From Chlorobiota bacterium (lineage in GTDB: Bacteria; Bacteroidota; Bacteroidia; JAADEI01), in assembly GCA_013153515.1 (NCBI GenBank), contig JAADEI010000130.1:1-38877 (forward strand): a stretch of DNA of 38,877 bases, written 5' to 3'. This document shows positions 1 to 9,592 of the stretch, piece after piece. Every line of letters begins with the position of its first letter. The first letter of the stretch is position 1. Both the position numbers and the translations under genes were made by a program. The notes under the pieces were generated by a model. It was given only the letters and a program-made list of their open reading frames with translations. It searched no databases and had not been told where the DNA came from.

Positions 1-1958
1 ACAATAGGTGCATCAAGATATTCAAAGAGATTTTCGCTAATGAATGCGGACCATTCAGCACCCACTCCATAGGAAAGAGTGTCTTCATAGAGAATCAGCA
101 CCTTGCCTGTTTTCTTCACACTTTGTGCTATGGCTTCTTTATCATAGGGCAACAGGCTTCTCAGGTCTATGATTTCTGCGTCTATATTCAATTTGTCAAC
201 TGTTTCAAGGGCTTTGTGGACGCCCCAGCCATAGGTTATAATAGTCAGGTCATCCCCTTCCCTCACAATTCTGGCTTTCCCTATCGGAACAGTATAATAT
301 CCCTCTGGAACCTCCCCTTTCAGGCTCCTATACAGGAATTTGTGCTCATAAAACATAACTGGATTAGGGTCTTCAAAGGAAGCCAGCAGCAATCCTTTGG
401 CGTCATAGGGCGTTGAAGGATAGACTATTTTAAGCCCGGGAATATGAGCTAACCATCCTTCCGTGGATTGAGAATGAAATGGTCCGGCACCGACCCCTGC
501 TCCAGTAGGCATTCTGATTACCACATCGGCATTTTGTCCCCATCGCCAGTATATCTTAGCCAGATTATTTGCTATTTGGGTAAACGCATAAGTAACAAAG
601 TCGGAAAATTGCATTTCAACCATTGCTTTGCACCCTGCGATGGACAGTCCAAGGGCAGCCCCTACTATCCCCGATTCGCAAAGTGGCGTGTTGCGAACTC
701 GCTCCTTGCCGAATTCCTTGATAAACCCTTCGGTAATCTTGAAAACCCCTCCATATTCCCCGATGTCCTGACCCATTAAAATCAAGTTGTTGTGCCTTTT
801 CATTGCGATATATAGTCCTTCTTTGATAGCGTCAACATACCTTATCTCTCGTTTTTGAGCGTGTGGATCCGGTGGAATCCCCTTTGTTACCGATTCAGGT
901 GCGGGTGCATAAACTTCAAATAGTTTTTGTGTTTTGGCTTCGGGCGTTGAATCCTTCAATGCTTTGTTTAATGCGGCTTCTATCTCTTCTTTTAATTGTT
1001 TCTTTATGTCCTGAGCCTGTGTTTCAGATAGATAGCCTTTTTCCAGCAGCCACTTTTCATAAGTTATCACAGGGTCCCGTCTCTGCCAGTATTCAATCAG
1101 TTCCTTAGGGACATATTTAGTTCCGGAAGCCTCCTCGTGACCCCTCACCCGAAAGGTTACCCCTTCAATAACAACTGGTCCCTTGTTGGTTTCCCTAAGT
1201 TTCTTAGCCCATTCCTTGACTGTTGAATAGACCGCTAATACGTTATTGCCGTCAATAGTTATTCCCGGGACGTGGTATGCCTTGGCTCGCTCTGCAAAGT
1301 AATAGCCTTTATATTGCAGGTTTGAAGGCGTGGAAATAGCCCACCCATTGTTTTCTATAAAAATAATTACTGGCAATTCCCAAGATGCGGCTATGTTCAA
1401 AGCCTCATGGAAATCCCCTTCACTGGTTGCCCCTTCGCCTGTGAATGCAAGGGTTGCCTTCCCTGCTTTCCGTAATTGATTGGCAAGGGCTATTCCGTCG
1501 GCAACGGGTAGGTTGGCGGCAACATGGCTAATCATACCAACTATGTGGAATTGCTTAAGTCCAAAGTGGAAGGACCGTTCCCTGCCCCTCGTAAATCCAG
1601 TGTCTTTCCCCATTAATTGAGCGAATATTAAGTAGATAGGGACTCCTCGGGTAGTAAACACACCTATATTTCTATGCATAGTTAAGAGCCACTCATCTGG
1701 TAGCATTGCCCTTGTGGCACCCACTGAGATGGCTTCCTGCCCCCAAGCGGAAAACCACTTACTTATTTGACCTTTCCGTAGTGCCAAAAGCATTCTTTCC
1801 TCAATGAGTCTGGGCACCAGCAAATCACGATACAGTTGAATTTTCATCTTATCGTCAACCAAGTCGGCATATACGTCAAACTCTATTGGCTTTCTGGCTA
1901 TTGGCGGAATTCTGTCCTTTATGGATTCAGGAATTGTAAATTCGGCAAGTTCAGACAT
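1..1958 (-). CDS. 2-oxoacid dehydrogenase E1 component, fused alpha+beta (2-oxoisovalerate dehydrogenase-like), truncated by window start
   Basis: Reverse-strand reading from ATG at 1958 gives MSELAEFTIPESIKDRIPPIARKPIEFD...LIEERMLLALRKGQISKWFSAWGQEAISVGATRAMLPDEWLLTMHRNIGVFTTRG... (E1-alpha-like). It stays in frame to ...AFISENLFEYLDAPIV at base 1 (E1-beta-like). The ORF track omits it because it has no stop inside the window. Confidence 0.85.
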   Translation of the reverse strand, partial: MSELAEFTIPESIKDRIPPIARKPIEFDVYADLVDDKMKIQLYRDLLVPRLIEERMLLALRKGQISKWFSAWGQEAISVGATRAMLPDEWLLTMHRNIGVFTTRGVPIYLIFAQLMGKDTGFTRGRERSFHFGLKQFHIVGMISHVAANLPVADGIALANQLRKAGKATLAFTGEGATSEGDFHEALNIAASWELPVIIFIENNGWAISTPSNLQYKGYYFAERAKAYHVPGITIDGNNVLAVYSTVKEWAKKLRETNKGPVVIEGVTFRVRGHEEASGTKYVPKELIEYWQRRDPVITYEKWLLEKGYLSETQAQDIKKQLKEEIEAALNKALKDSTPEAKTQKLFEVYAPAPESVTKGIPPDPHAQKREIRYVDAIKEGLYIAMKRHNNLILMGQDIGEYGGVFKITEGFIKEFGKERVRNTPLCESGIVGAALGLSIAGCKAMVEMQFSDFVTYAFTQIANNLAKIYWRWGQNADVVIRMPTGAGVGAGPFHSQSTEGWLAHIPGLKIVYPSTPYDAKGLLLASFEDPNPVMFYEHKFLYRSLKGEVPEGYYTVPIGKARIVREGDDLTIITYGWGVHKALETVDKLNIDAEIIDLRSLLPYDKEAIAQSVKKTGKVLILYEDTLSYGVGAEWSAFISENLFEYLDAPI

Positions 1959-2002
1959 ACTTATTTTGTTTGCTTTACAGTTATAACAAAATTAGACGAA
2001 AC

Positions 2003-2752
2003 TTATTTCCCTTTCAACTGACGGATAATTACCGATGACTCCAAGAACTCTTGTAATTCCTTGACATCTGCATGTAAAATGGTTGAACTATCTCCTTCCC
2101 ACCATTTGTGTCCTTTGTAAATGAACACTATTTTTTCGCCAATTGCCATTATTGAGTTGAGGTCGTGCGTGTTAATAACCGTTGTGGTGCCGAACTCCTT
2201 GGTTAATTCATAAATGAGGTCGTCTATGGCGGCGGCGGTCCGTGGGTCAAGCCCTGAATTAGGTTCATCGCAAAAGAGATATTTAGGGTTGTGGACGATA
2301 GCCCGGGCTAACCCAACCCTTTTCCTCATCCCTCCACTTAGTTCGGAAGGATACATGTGTTGGATTCCGGGCAGATGAACCCTTTCAAGGACATAAGCCA
2401 CTCGCTCCTCCTTCTCTTTCTCGCTCATATTGGTTAACATGTCAAGTGGGAAGCGGACATTTTCTCCCACTGTCATATAGTCAAACAGGGCGGTTCCCTG
2501 AAAAAGCATCCCTATCTCCCTGCGAATGAGTTTCCTCTCCTTAGCGGAAATGCTAAGGAATGGTCTCCCATCATAATAAACTTCGCCCTTAGTGGGCTTT
2601 ATTAGCCCAACCATACTTTTCATTAATACAGTTTTCCCGTGTCCACTGGAACCTATGACCAGATTTGTTTTTCCAGACTCAAAGACTACGTTAATATCAA
2701 ACAGAACCTGTTTGTCTCCAAACCAATGACTTAAGTTCTTCACTTCTATCAT
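2003..2752 (-). CDS. ABC transporter ATP-binding protein, MlaF-type (lipid asymmetry/MCE system)
   Basis: Walker A GSSGHGKT, signature LSGGMRKRVGLARA, Walker B YLFCDEPNSGLDP; adjacent to an MlaE permease with 4-bp overlap. Confidence 0.9.
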   Translation of the reverse strand: MIEVKNLSHWFGDKQVLFDINVVFESGKTNLVIGSSGHGKTVLMKSMVGLIKPTKGEVYYDGRPFLSISAKERKLIRREIGMLFQGTALFDYMTVGENVRFPLDMLTNMSEKEKEERVAYVLERVHLPGIQHMYPSELSGGMRKRVGLARAIVHNPKYLFCDEPNSGLDPRTAAAIDDLIYELTKEFGTTTVINTHDLNSIMAIGEKIVFIYKGHKWWEGDSSTILHADVKELQEFLESSVIIRQLKGK

Positions 2753-3495
2753 GTCAGCAAAACTTCAGCGATAACGTAGTCAAACACAAGTATAATAAGG
2801 CTTGAAGCGACGACGGCGGTAGTGCTTGCCCTACCCACGTCAAGGGCTCCCCCCTCAGTATAAAACCCCACGTAAGACGACACACTGCCTATGATGAAAG
2901 AGAACACGTAAGCCTTTGTCAAGCAAATGATGACGTTCATTGGTCTGAATGTTTCCTGAGCCCCTTGAATGAAGTCGTGTATTGGGACTATGTCCGTGAA
3001 ATGTCCGATAAGCATGCCTCCAACTATTCCTATTATCGCAGCCAGAATAATAAGTATGGGAATAACGATTATTGCAGCCACTATCCTCGGCATCACTAAA
3101 AAGGCTTCCACATGAATCCCCATTACTTCAAGGGCATCTATCTGTTCTGTAACCCGCATAGTCGCCAGTTCACTGGCAAGCCGGGACCCTATTCTACCAG
3201 CCAGCACAACACTTGTTATGGTGGGTGCCAGTTCCAGAAGGGTTGAGTCAGCAACTATGGACCCGATGACTGAAACAGGGATTAGCGAACTGACCAATTG
3301 ATAAGCAGATTGGACAGTAGTAACTGCCCCCACAAAAATCGCAATAACAACAACTAACAATAGCGAGCCAATGCCCATCCATTCCAAGTTTCGCACAAAC
3401 TCACGCCAATAAACAGAGAATTTTTCAGGGCGTGCGATAGCCTTCTTTAGCATGATGAAGAACCGTCCAATATGAAAGAAAATTCCTTCTACCAC
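2749..3495 (-). CDS. MlaE-family ABC transporter permease
   Basis: MlaE-type sequence (LELAPTITSVVLAGRIGSRLASELATMRVTEQIDALEVMGIHVEAFLVMPRIVA). GTG start shares one base with the purD stop. Confidence 0.9.
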   Translation of the reverse strand: MVEGIFFHIGRFFIMLKKAIARPEKFSVYWREFVRNLEWMGIGSLLLVVVIAIFVGAVTTVQSAYQLVSSLIPVSVIGSIVADSTLLELAPTITSVVLAGRIGSRLASELATMRVTEQIDALEVMGIHVEAFLVMPRIVAAIIVIPILIILAAIIGIVGGMLIGHFTDIVPIHDFIQGAQETFRPMNVIICLTKAYVFSFIIGSVSSYVGFYTEGGALDVGRASTTAVVASSLIILVFDYVIAEVLLT

Positions 3496-4775
3496 TATGC
3501 ATTCACTTTTTCCATAAGGTCAACTCCAATGTCTGTCCTGTAGAACTTGTTTTCAAAATTAATTTTCTCCACTGCTTCGTATGCCCTGTCCCTCGCTATT
3601 GACAGTCGTGGACCAAGGGCGGTAACTGCCAGAACCCTGCCTCCATTAGTAACAACTTCTCCTTTCTCATTGAGTTTAGTTCCTGCGTGGAAAACAAAAA
3701 TGTCTTTTTCCCGCCCCACATCTTCAAGACCCGTAATCACAAAGCCTTTTTCATACTTTTCGGGATACCCTTCCGATGCCAGTATCACTGTAACAGCATA
3801 ATCTGGTTTTTCTCGCATAGGAAAGGTGCCGTCACGCCACATTCCCAACCAGTCAACTTCCAACCTTGGCATTATTGCCTGAGTCTCCGGGTCTCCAAGC
3901 CTGACATTGTATTCCAGAACATAAGGGTCATCATTAACGAACATTAAGCCTATATACAAAAACCCAGTGTAGTGAATGTTTTTCTGCAATAACCCATCTA
4001 TTGTGGGCTCAATAATTCGGGATTTCACTTTTGCGATGTGATAGCCTGTTAGCCAGCCGGGACTCACTGACCCCATCCCGCCAGTGTTGGGACCTTTGTC
4101 TCCATCATAAGCCTTCTTGTAGTCCTTAGCAGTGGGCAGCAAAACATAACTATCTCCATCTACCCACAAGAAAACAGAAGCCTCCATTCCCGGAAGGAAT
4201 CTTTCAATAACTATTGATGCGGAAGCCTCTCCAAACCGACGATTTAGGACCATATCGGTGGCGATATCAAACAGTTCATTCTTATTGTCAACTATAATAA
4301 CTCCTTTTCCTGCCGCTAAGCCGTCTGCTTTCAAGACATAGGGTGGGTCCCACTCGTGGGCAACCCGTTCCACAACTTCATTCAAATTGCCTTCATCAGC
4401 CACATAGAACTCTGCCGTCGGAATTCCCATTTCTTTCATAAATCGTTTTGCCCATACCTTGCTACCCTCTAACTGGCTTCCTTCCTTGTCCGGACCAACA
4501 AACCAGATTTTATCTCCAAATCTTTCTTTTATAAAATTCCTCAGTCCAGCGACTAATGGTGCCTCGGGACCAACAACAATGCCCTCAATGCCAAGTTCCT
4601 CCACTGCCTTGGCAATCCCTTCAAAATCAAGTGGGTCAATGCTCAAATTGGTCCCAATTGAAGCGGTTCCCGCATTCCCCGGTGCTACATACAGTTCAAC
4701 CTCAGGATGGTTATGCTTTATCGACCAAGCCAAGGCATGCTCCCTTCCTCCACTTCCAATGACCAGTATTCTCAT
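3495..4775 (-). CDS. purD: Phosphoribosylamine--glycine ligase
   Basis: MRILVIGSGGREHALAW N-terminus; ADGLAAGKGV and YNVRLGDPETQAIMPRL motifs of GARS. Confidence 0.95.
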   Translation of the reverse strand: MRILVIGSGGREHALAWSIKHNHPEVELYVAPGNAGTASIGTNLSIDPLDFEGIAKAVEELGIEGIVVGPEAPLVAGLRNFIKERFGDKIWFVGPDKEGSQLEGSKVWAKRFMKEMGIPTAEFYVADEGNLNEVVERVAHEWDPPYVLKADGLAAGKGVIIVDNKNELFDIATDMVLNRRFGEASASIVIERFLPGMEASVFLWVDGDSYVLLPTAKDYKKAYDGDKGPNTGGMGSVSPGWLTGYHIAKVKSRIIEPTIDGLLQKNIHYTGFLYIGLMFVNDDPYVLEYNVRLGDPETQAIMPRLEVDWLGMWRDGTFPMREKPDYAVTVILASEGYPEKYEKGFVITGLEDVGREKDIFVFHAGTKLNEKGEVVTNGGRVLAVTALGPRLSIARDRAYEAVEKINFENKFYRTDIGVDLMEKVNA

Positions 4776-4783
4776 AGCACTTA

Positions 4784-4791
4784 CAAAGATA
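4784..4791 (-). promoter_or_regulatory. Putative Bacteroidota -7 element (TATCTTTG) of purD
   Basis: Reverse complement of CAAAGATA matches TAnnTTTG; 8 nt lie between it and the purD ATG. Confidence 0.45.
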
Positions 4792-4901
4792 TGGCATAGA
4801 TATAATGTTTAAATGTAGCACACATTACAACTTCAATTTCCTAATATGCAACCTTTACGAATCAAAATGCATCTAATACAGGAAATCAAAATTTAATTAA
4901 C

Positions 4902-6653
4902 ATGAATAATAATAACATAATCATAGCGGTTTGTTTTTCTATCATTTCCCTATTTATTCCTCAATGGGCGAATGGACAATGTAGTGCGGATGCGGTCATT
5001 CAAGGTCCGGACTCCTGCAATCAAACTGTGTTTTTAGACCTAAATGGTCTTTCACCTGGATTTAGCTTTACAGTTAATTGGGGGGATGGTGTGATAGATA
5101 CAATGCCTTCATCGGGCTTATATTCTCATACATACCAATCCGGGGGGCTTTATTTTCCTTTCGTTGTAGTACATCCTTGTGGCGATACGATATACCCGAT
5201 GTCAATTAACTGCGTAATCCTTCCAGACTCCATCACTATGGTATGTGATACATCAACCAATGTATATATTCCTGATAGTTGCGGATCTATTTTGGGATTT
5301 GCTTATATAGACGTGAATGGTAATTGTTCCTTTGACAGTCTGGACATTCCCTTGCATGGATTACAAGCCTTAGCTTTGAGCAATAGCAACTACATAACAC
5401 ATGCTTTCGTTTCGCAAAGTGGATTTTTTGAATTATTTGTTTCTGCCACGGACACTTATACTGTTTTCATTGATTCTAACGCTATCGCAAACATGGGGCT
5501 TGTTCCGTCATGCGGTTATCCAAATGGTGTTCAAGCAACAACAAGGGACACTTTAGTATTCCCTTTCACTTGTAATAACTCTTATGACCTGACTATTAAT
5601 ATATTTACATCCCTATTCGCTCAAGTTGCTCCCCGTTGTTTGTATTTCACAGTAGGAAATAATGCTTGTTCTCCAATAACAGCAGATATAACTTTATCTT
5701 TGCCTCCTGAGCTTAATTTTACTGGAACCATATATACTCATTACAATAACACATCAATTCCCTTCACTGTCTCCGGTAATAACATTGTATTTAATAATGT
5801 TAATATGGACCCGTTCAGTAGCTTACATGGTTGCATAATGGTTCAGGCAGACTCATTATCTACATCTCTTGGGGACACACTATGTGTAACAGGAACTGTT
5901 GAACCTACTGCAGGTGATGCCGACACAACTAATAACACAGATGTAACATGTGGTGTTGTGGTAACTTCTTATGACCCGAACGACAAGCAAGTTGCAATAG
6001 AAGGTGTTAATGCCAATGGATTTGTAGAACCCAATAAAACCATGGAATATCTAATCCGATTCCAAAACATGGGAAGTTATTATGCTAAAAGAGTAATAAT
6101 AATTGATACCTTGTCCCCTCATCTCAACTGGCAATCCTTAAACTTGGTGAGTTCCTCCCATCCAGTCAGGATAATACAAGATAATTCTATTGTACACTTT
6201 ATCTTTGATAACATCTGGCTTGCGCCCAAAGACTCCGACGAAGCAGCCAGTCAAGGGTTTATATTCTTTACTATTGACCAAAAGCCGGATTTGACACCAG
6301 GAACAGAAATTACCAATTTTGCCGACATATATTTTGATTACAATCCCCCTGTCAGGACCAACGAAGTTATCAGCATAATTAGAGAGCCAAAGGGACCATT
6401 AGGGCTTGAAACATCTGAGCAATTGACGGTTAAGGTGTTCCCCAATCCAGCCTCTAAAAATATCCACGTTTTGCTTTCTAACTCAACAATGGCGGATGTT
6501 TCTCTTTATAACCTGAGCGGGCAAGTGGTGTTCAATACAAAAGGCTCTGGCAACGTAACTATTGGGGTCTCTAACCTACCCGCAGGAATATACCTATTGA
6601 TGATAACCACTAAGGATGGGCATCAAGAAACATACAAAGTAAAGATTAATTAA
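4902..6653 (+). CDS. Secreted protein with PKD-like N-terminus, DUF7619-like domain and T9SS type A C-terminal sorting domain
   Basis: Signal peptide; VNWGDGVIDT...YSHTYQSGGLY PKD-like; TSYDPNDKQV...EPNKTMEYLIRFQN block; C-terminus VKVFPNPASKNIHVLL...LYNLSGQVV...LPAGIYLLMITTKDGHQETYKVKIN. Confidence 0.85.
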   Translation: MNNNNIIIAVCFSIISLFIPQWANGQCSADAVIQGPDSCNQTVFLDLNGLSPGFSFTVNWGDGVIDTMPSSGLYSHTYQSGGLYFPFVVVHPCGDTIYPMSINCVILPDSITMVCDTSTNVYIPDSCGSILGFAYIDVNGNCSFDSLDIPLHGLQALALSNSNYITHAFVSQSGFFELFVSATDTYTVFIDSNAIANMGLVPSCGYPNGVQATTRDTLVFPFTCNNSYDLTINIFTSLFAQVAPRCLYFTVGNNACSPITADITLSLPPELNFTGTIYTHYNNTSIPFTVSGNNIVFNNVNMDPFSSLHGCIMVQADSLSTSLGDTLCVTGTVEPTAGDADTTNNTDVTCGVVVTSYDPNDKQVAIEGVNANGFVEPNKTMEYLIRFQNMGSYYAKRVIIIDTLSPHLNWQSLNLVSSSHPVRIIQDNSIVHFIFDNIWLAPKDSDEAASQGFIFFTIDQKPDLTPGTEITNFADIYFDYNPPVRTNEVISIIREPKGPLGLETSEQLTVKVFPNPASKNIHVLLSNSTMADVSLYNLSGQVVFNTKGSGNVTIGVSNLPAGIYLLMITTKDGHQETYKVKIN

Positions 6654-6684
6654 CAGATTCAAGTTAATGTGAACTATTGGAAAC

Positions 6685-6719
6685 GGGGGCTTGGCTTGGG
6701 CCGGTCCCCCTTCTTTTTT
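6685..6719 (+). terminator. Intrinsic terminator after the T9SS cargo gene
   Basis: GGGGG-C-TTGGC-TTGG-GCCGG-T-CCCCC hairpin (G-U wobbles in the inner stem) followed by TTCTTTTTT. Confidence 0.6.
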
Positions 6720-6748
6720 CTCATTTCTAATTAGAGCATAGAGTAACC

Positions 6749-9538
6749 TCAATGAGCCTCTGCCCATGAGTCGCCGATGCCAACATCCACTTTCAGCGGA
6801 ACTCGTAATTGGACAGCAGTCTCCATTAACTCCTTGAGTTTGGGCACAATGTCTTCTTCGTCTTTGTGTAAATCAAAAATCAACTCATCGTGAACCTGCA
6901 ACAACAGTTTCGTTTTATAGCCTCCTTCTTTCAAGAACTTGTGAATCCTGTTCATTGCGGTTTTGATAATGTCTGCTGCGGACCCTTGGATAGGTGTGTT
7001 TATAGCATTTCGTTCGGCATGCCCCCTCACTGTTGGATTCCTTGACCATATATCAGGCAGGTATCTACGACGTCCCATAATGGTTTCCACGTAGCCGTGT
7101 TCCCTCGCAAAGGCAATAACTTCTTCAATATATTGTTTCACTTTCGGATATGCCTCAAAGTATTTTCTGATTATTTCATTTGCTTCTGTCCGTGAGATTT
7201 TGAGTTGTTCAGCCAAGCCGTGGGCACTAATGCCATAGATGATTCCGAAATTGATCGCCTTAGCCCTCCTCCTCAACTCAGGCGTTATCTCATCTGGTTT
7301 AACATTGAACATTTTCATGGCGGTCTCAGAGTGAATGTCTCTTTCATCAAGGAAAGCCTGAATGAGATTTTCATCTTCGCTCAAACTGGCTATAATCCTT
7401 AGTTCTATCTGTGAATAATCCATAGAGAGAATGTGATAGCCTTCTGAAGCGATGAAAGCCCTTCTAATTTCCCTCCCTCGTTCTGTTCTGACAGGAATGT
7501 TTTGGACATTAGGATTTGAACTGCTCAGCCTTCCAGTTACCGTCCCCGCTTGATTAAAATTTGTGTGCACTCTGCCATTGCGAACATGCTTCAAGAGTCC
7601 TGCAACATAGGTGCTTTTCAACTTGGACAATTCCCGATATTCAAATATCAGGTCAATTATCTCATGCTTTCCCCGCAATTTGTTGAGAATCTTTTCTGAA
7701 GTGGAATAAGCCCCTGTGCTTGTCGGCTTGCCCGGATAAGGCAGTTTCAAGTGTTTGAAAAGAATTTCTCCCAGTTGCTTAGGTGAATTGATATTAAATC
7801 TCGTTTTTGCGACGGAATAAATTTTTTCCTGCAAGTCAAAGAGTTCCTTGCCCCATTTGTCATCCAACTCTAAAAGCCATTTCGTATCAATAGCAATACC
7901 CGTCAGTTCCATCATTGTAAGCACTTCCAGCAATGGCATCTCAACTTCATAGAACAGCCTATCCAGTTTCTTTGTTTGCAATTCATAGATTAGTGGTTGA
8001 CGCAATTGCAGTGTTATGTCTGCATCTTCGGCAGCATAATCCTTGATTTGTTCTGGTGTTAGTTCAGCCATTGACTTTTGCCTTGACCCTTTTCGCCCTA
8101 TTAATGCAGTAATGGAAATAGGGTCATAATTAAGGTAGTGTCGTGCTAAGGCATCCATATTGTGTTTGCCCTCAGGGTCAATGAGCCAGTGTGCTATCAT
8201 TGTATCAAAAAAAGGACCTTTTACTGGAAAGCCGTGCCTGTGCAATACAACAAGGTCATATTTTATGTTTTGACCCACTTTTTCTTTATCGCTCTGCAAT
8301 AATGGCTCTAAAATCTTGTTGAACTCCTCTCTGTCCCTTGAATTGTCTGGATAAGCCACATACCAAGCCCTGCCTTTCCGGGCACATAGCGAAATGCCCA
8401 GAAGCCTTGCCTCATGCGGATTAATAGCGGAAGTCTCGGTGTCTATAGCAAAAACAGGATATTCCATTAATTCATTAATCACTTCTTGAAGATGGCTCGC
8501 ATCCTTAACCAGAAAGTATTCAACATTTTCGGTCTTTATTGTTCTCTTTGCCGTGAAAAGAGAAGGGTCAAAAAGTGTCCTTGATTTAAAAGAAGTAGTA
8601 TCACTTTTTTTTTCCGTGGACTGCTCGGATGATTCTTGCAGTTTGCTAAACAGGGAAGGCGTGGCGGATTCCCCTATCAGTCGTTCTTTAAGGCGTCGGA
8701 ACTCCAGTTCATCAAACAAGCGTGCTATTTCGTCCTTGTGGATTGGACCCCACGACAATGGTATTGAGTCTATCTCAACCTCATCATTTAGCAGAATAAG
8801 TTTTTTTGAAAGCAGTGCCTGTTCCTTATGTCCTTCCAGTTTCTTTCGCCATTTTTCGGGAATCCCATCCAAATTTTCATAAATGTCTTCAATGGTGCCA
8901 TATTGGGAAACCAATTGAACAGCGGTTTTTTTGCCTATTCCCGGAACCCCCGGGATATTATCCACTTTGTCTCCCATCAGTGCAAGCACATCAGGAATTA
9001 AATCTGGCTCAACTCCCCATTCCTCCTTGACTTTCTGTCTGTCCCAAACTTCATATCCTCCCCTGTTAGACGGTCTGTAAAGTTTTACTTTATCATTAAC
9101 AATCTGGGCTAAATCCTTATCGGAAGTAACAACATATACTAAATAGCCCTGTTTGGATAGTTTTTTAGCCAGCGTAGCAATCACGTCATCTGCTTCATAG
9201 CCCTCCACTTGAACAACTGGGATATTCATTGCTTTGAGAATCTGCAAAACGTAGGGAATAGCCACTTTGATTGCTTCCGGTGCTTCGGGACGTGTGGCTT
9301 TGTAGTCCCTGACCATTTTGTGTCTGAATGTTGGTGCTTCGCTCTCAAACACAGCAATTATCAAATCAGGATTCTCCCGGCGAATTAACTCAACCAGAAT
9401 GTTAACAAATCCATATATAGCGGAAGTGTCAAGCCCTTTTTTCGTCCGTAGCGGATTCCTAATAAAGGCATAATATCCACGGAACAGCAGGCTCATAGCA
9501 TCCAACAAAAAAGCCCGTTTAGGTTGTCCGTCCGACAT
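6749..9538 (-). CDS. polA: DNA polymerase I (5' nuclease, 3'-5' exonuclease and polymerase domains)
   Basis: YEADDVIATLAKK and VTSDKDLAQIV (5' nuclease); FAIDTETSAINP (exo I); SMDYSQIELRI, RRRAKAINFGIIYGIS, LLQVHDELIFD (pol A/B/C). Confidence 0.97.
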   Translation of the reverse strand: MSDGQPKRAFLLDAMSLLFRGYYAFIRNPLRTKKGLDTSAIYGFVNILVELIRRENPDLIIAVFESEAPTFRHKMVRDYKATRPEAPEAIKVAIPYVLQILKAMNIPVVQVEGYEADDVIATLAKKLSKQGYLVYVVTSDKDLAQIVNDKVKLYRPSNRGGYEVWDRQKVKEEWGVEPDLIPDVLALMGDKVDNIPGVPGIGKKTAVQLVSQYGTIEDIYENLDGIPEKWRKKLEGHKEQALLSKKLILLNDEVEIDSIPLSWGPIHKDEIARLFDELEFRRLKERLIGESATPSLFSKLQESSEQSTEKKSDTTSFKSRTLFDPSLFTAKRTIKTENVEYFLVKDASHLQEVINELMEYPVFAIDTETSAINPHEARLLGISLCARKGRAWYVAYPDNSRDREEFNKILEPLLQSDKEKVGQNIKYDLVVLHRHGFPVKGPFFDTMIAHWLIDPEGKHNMDALARHYLNYDPISITALIGRKGSRQKSMAELTPEQIKDYAAEDADITLQLRQPLIYELQTKKLDRLFYEVEMPLLEVLTMMELTGIAIDTKWLLELDDKWGKELFDLQEKIYSVAKTRFNINSPKQLGEILFKHLKLPYPGKPTSTGAYSTSEKILNKLRGKHEIIDLIFEYRELSKLKSTYVAGLLKHVRNGRVHTNFNQAGTVTGRLSSSNPNVQNIPVRTERGREIRRAFIASEGYHILSMDYSQIELRIIASLSEDENLIQAFLDERDIHSETAMKMFNVKPDEITPELRRRAKAINFGIIYGISAHGLAEQLKISRTEANEIIRKYFEAYPKVKQYIEEVIAFAREHGYVETIMGRRRYLPDIWSRNPTVRGHAERNAINTPIQGSAADIIKTAMNRIHKFLKEGGYKTKLLLQVHDELIFDLHKDEEDIVPKLKELMETAVQLRVPLKVDVGIGDSWAEAH

Positions 9539-9592
9539 AATTGCAACTTCTTAATAACTGGAACACATTGCCTTCAATTTAGGTTCTCTGGG

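Noticed and set aside
123-1108. Plus-strand ORFs of 81-103 aa at the left edge
   Set aside because: They are antisense to the intact E1 dehydrogenase frame and show no recognisable domains.
8926-8932. T7 run (coding-strand A7) and other A/T runs in polA
   Set aside because: Shorter than the A9 tract and the shifted frames were not seen to give an equally clean stop at a domain boundary.
6749-9538. PolA lacking proofreading
   Set aside because: The 3'-5' exonuclease motif FAIDTETSAINP is present, so loss of proofreading is not supported.
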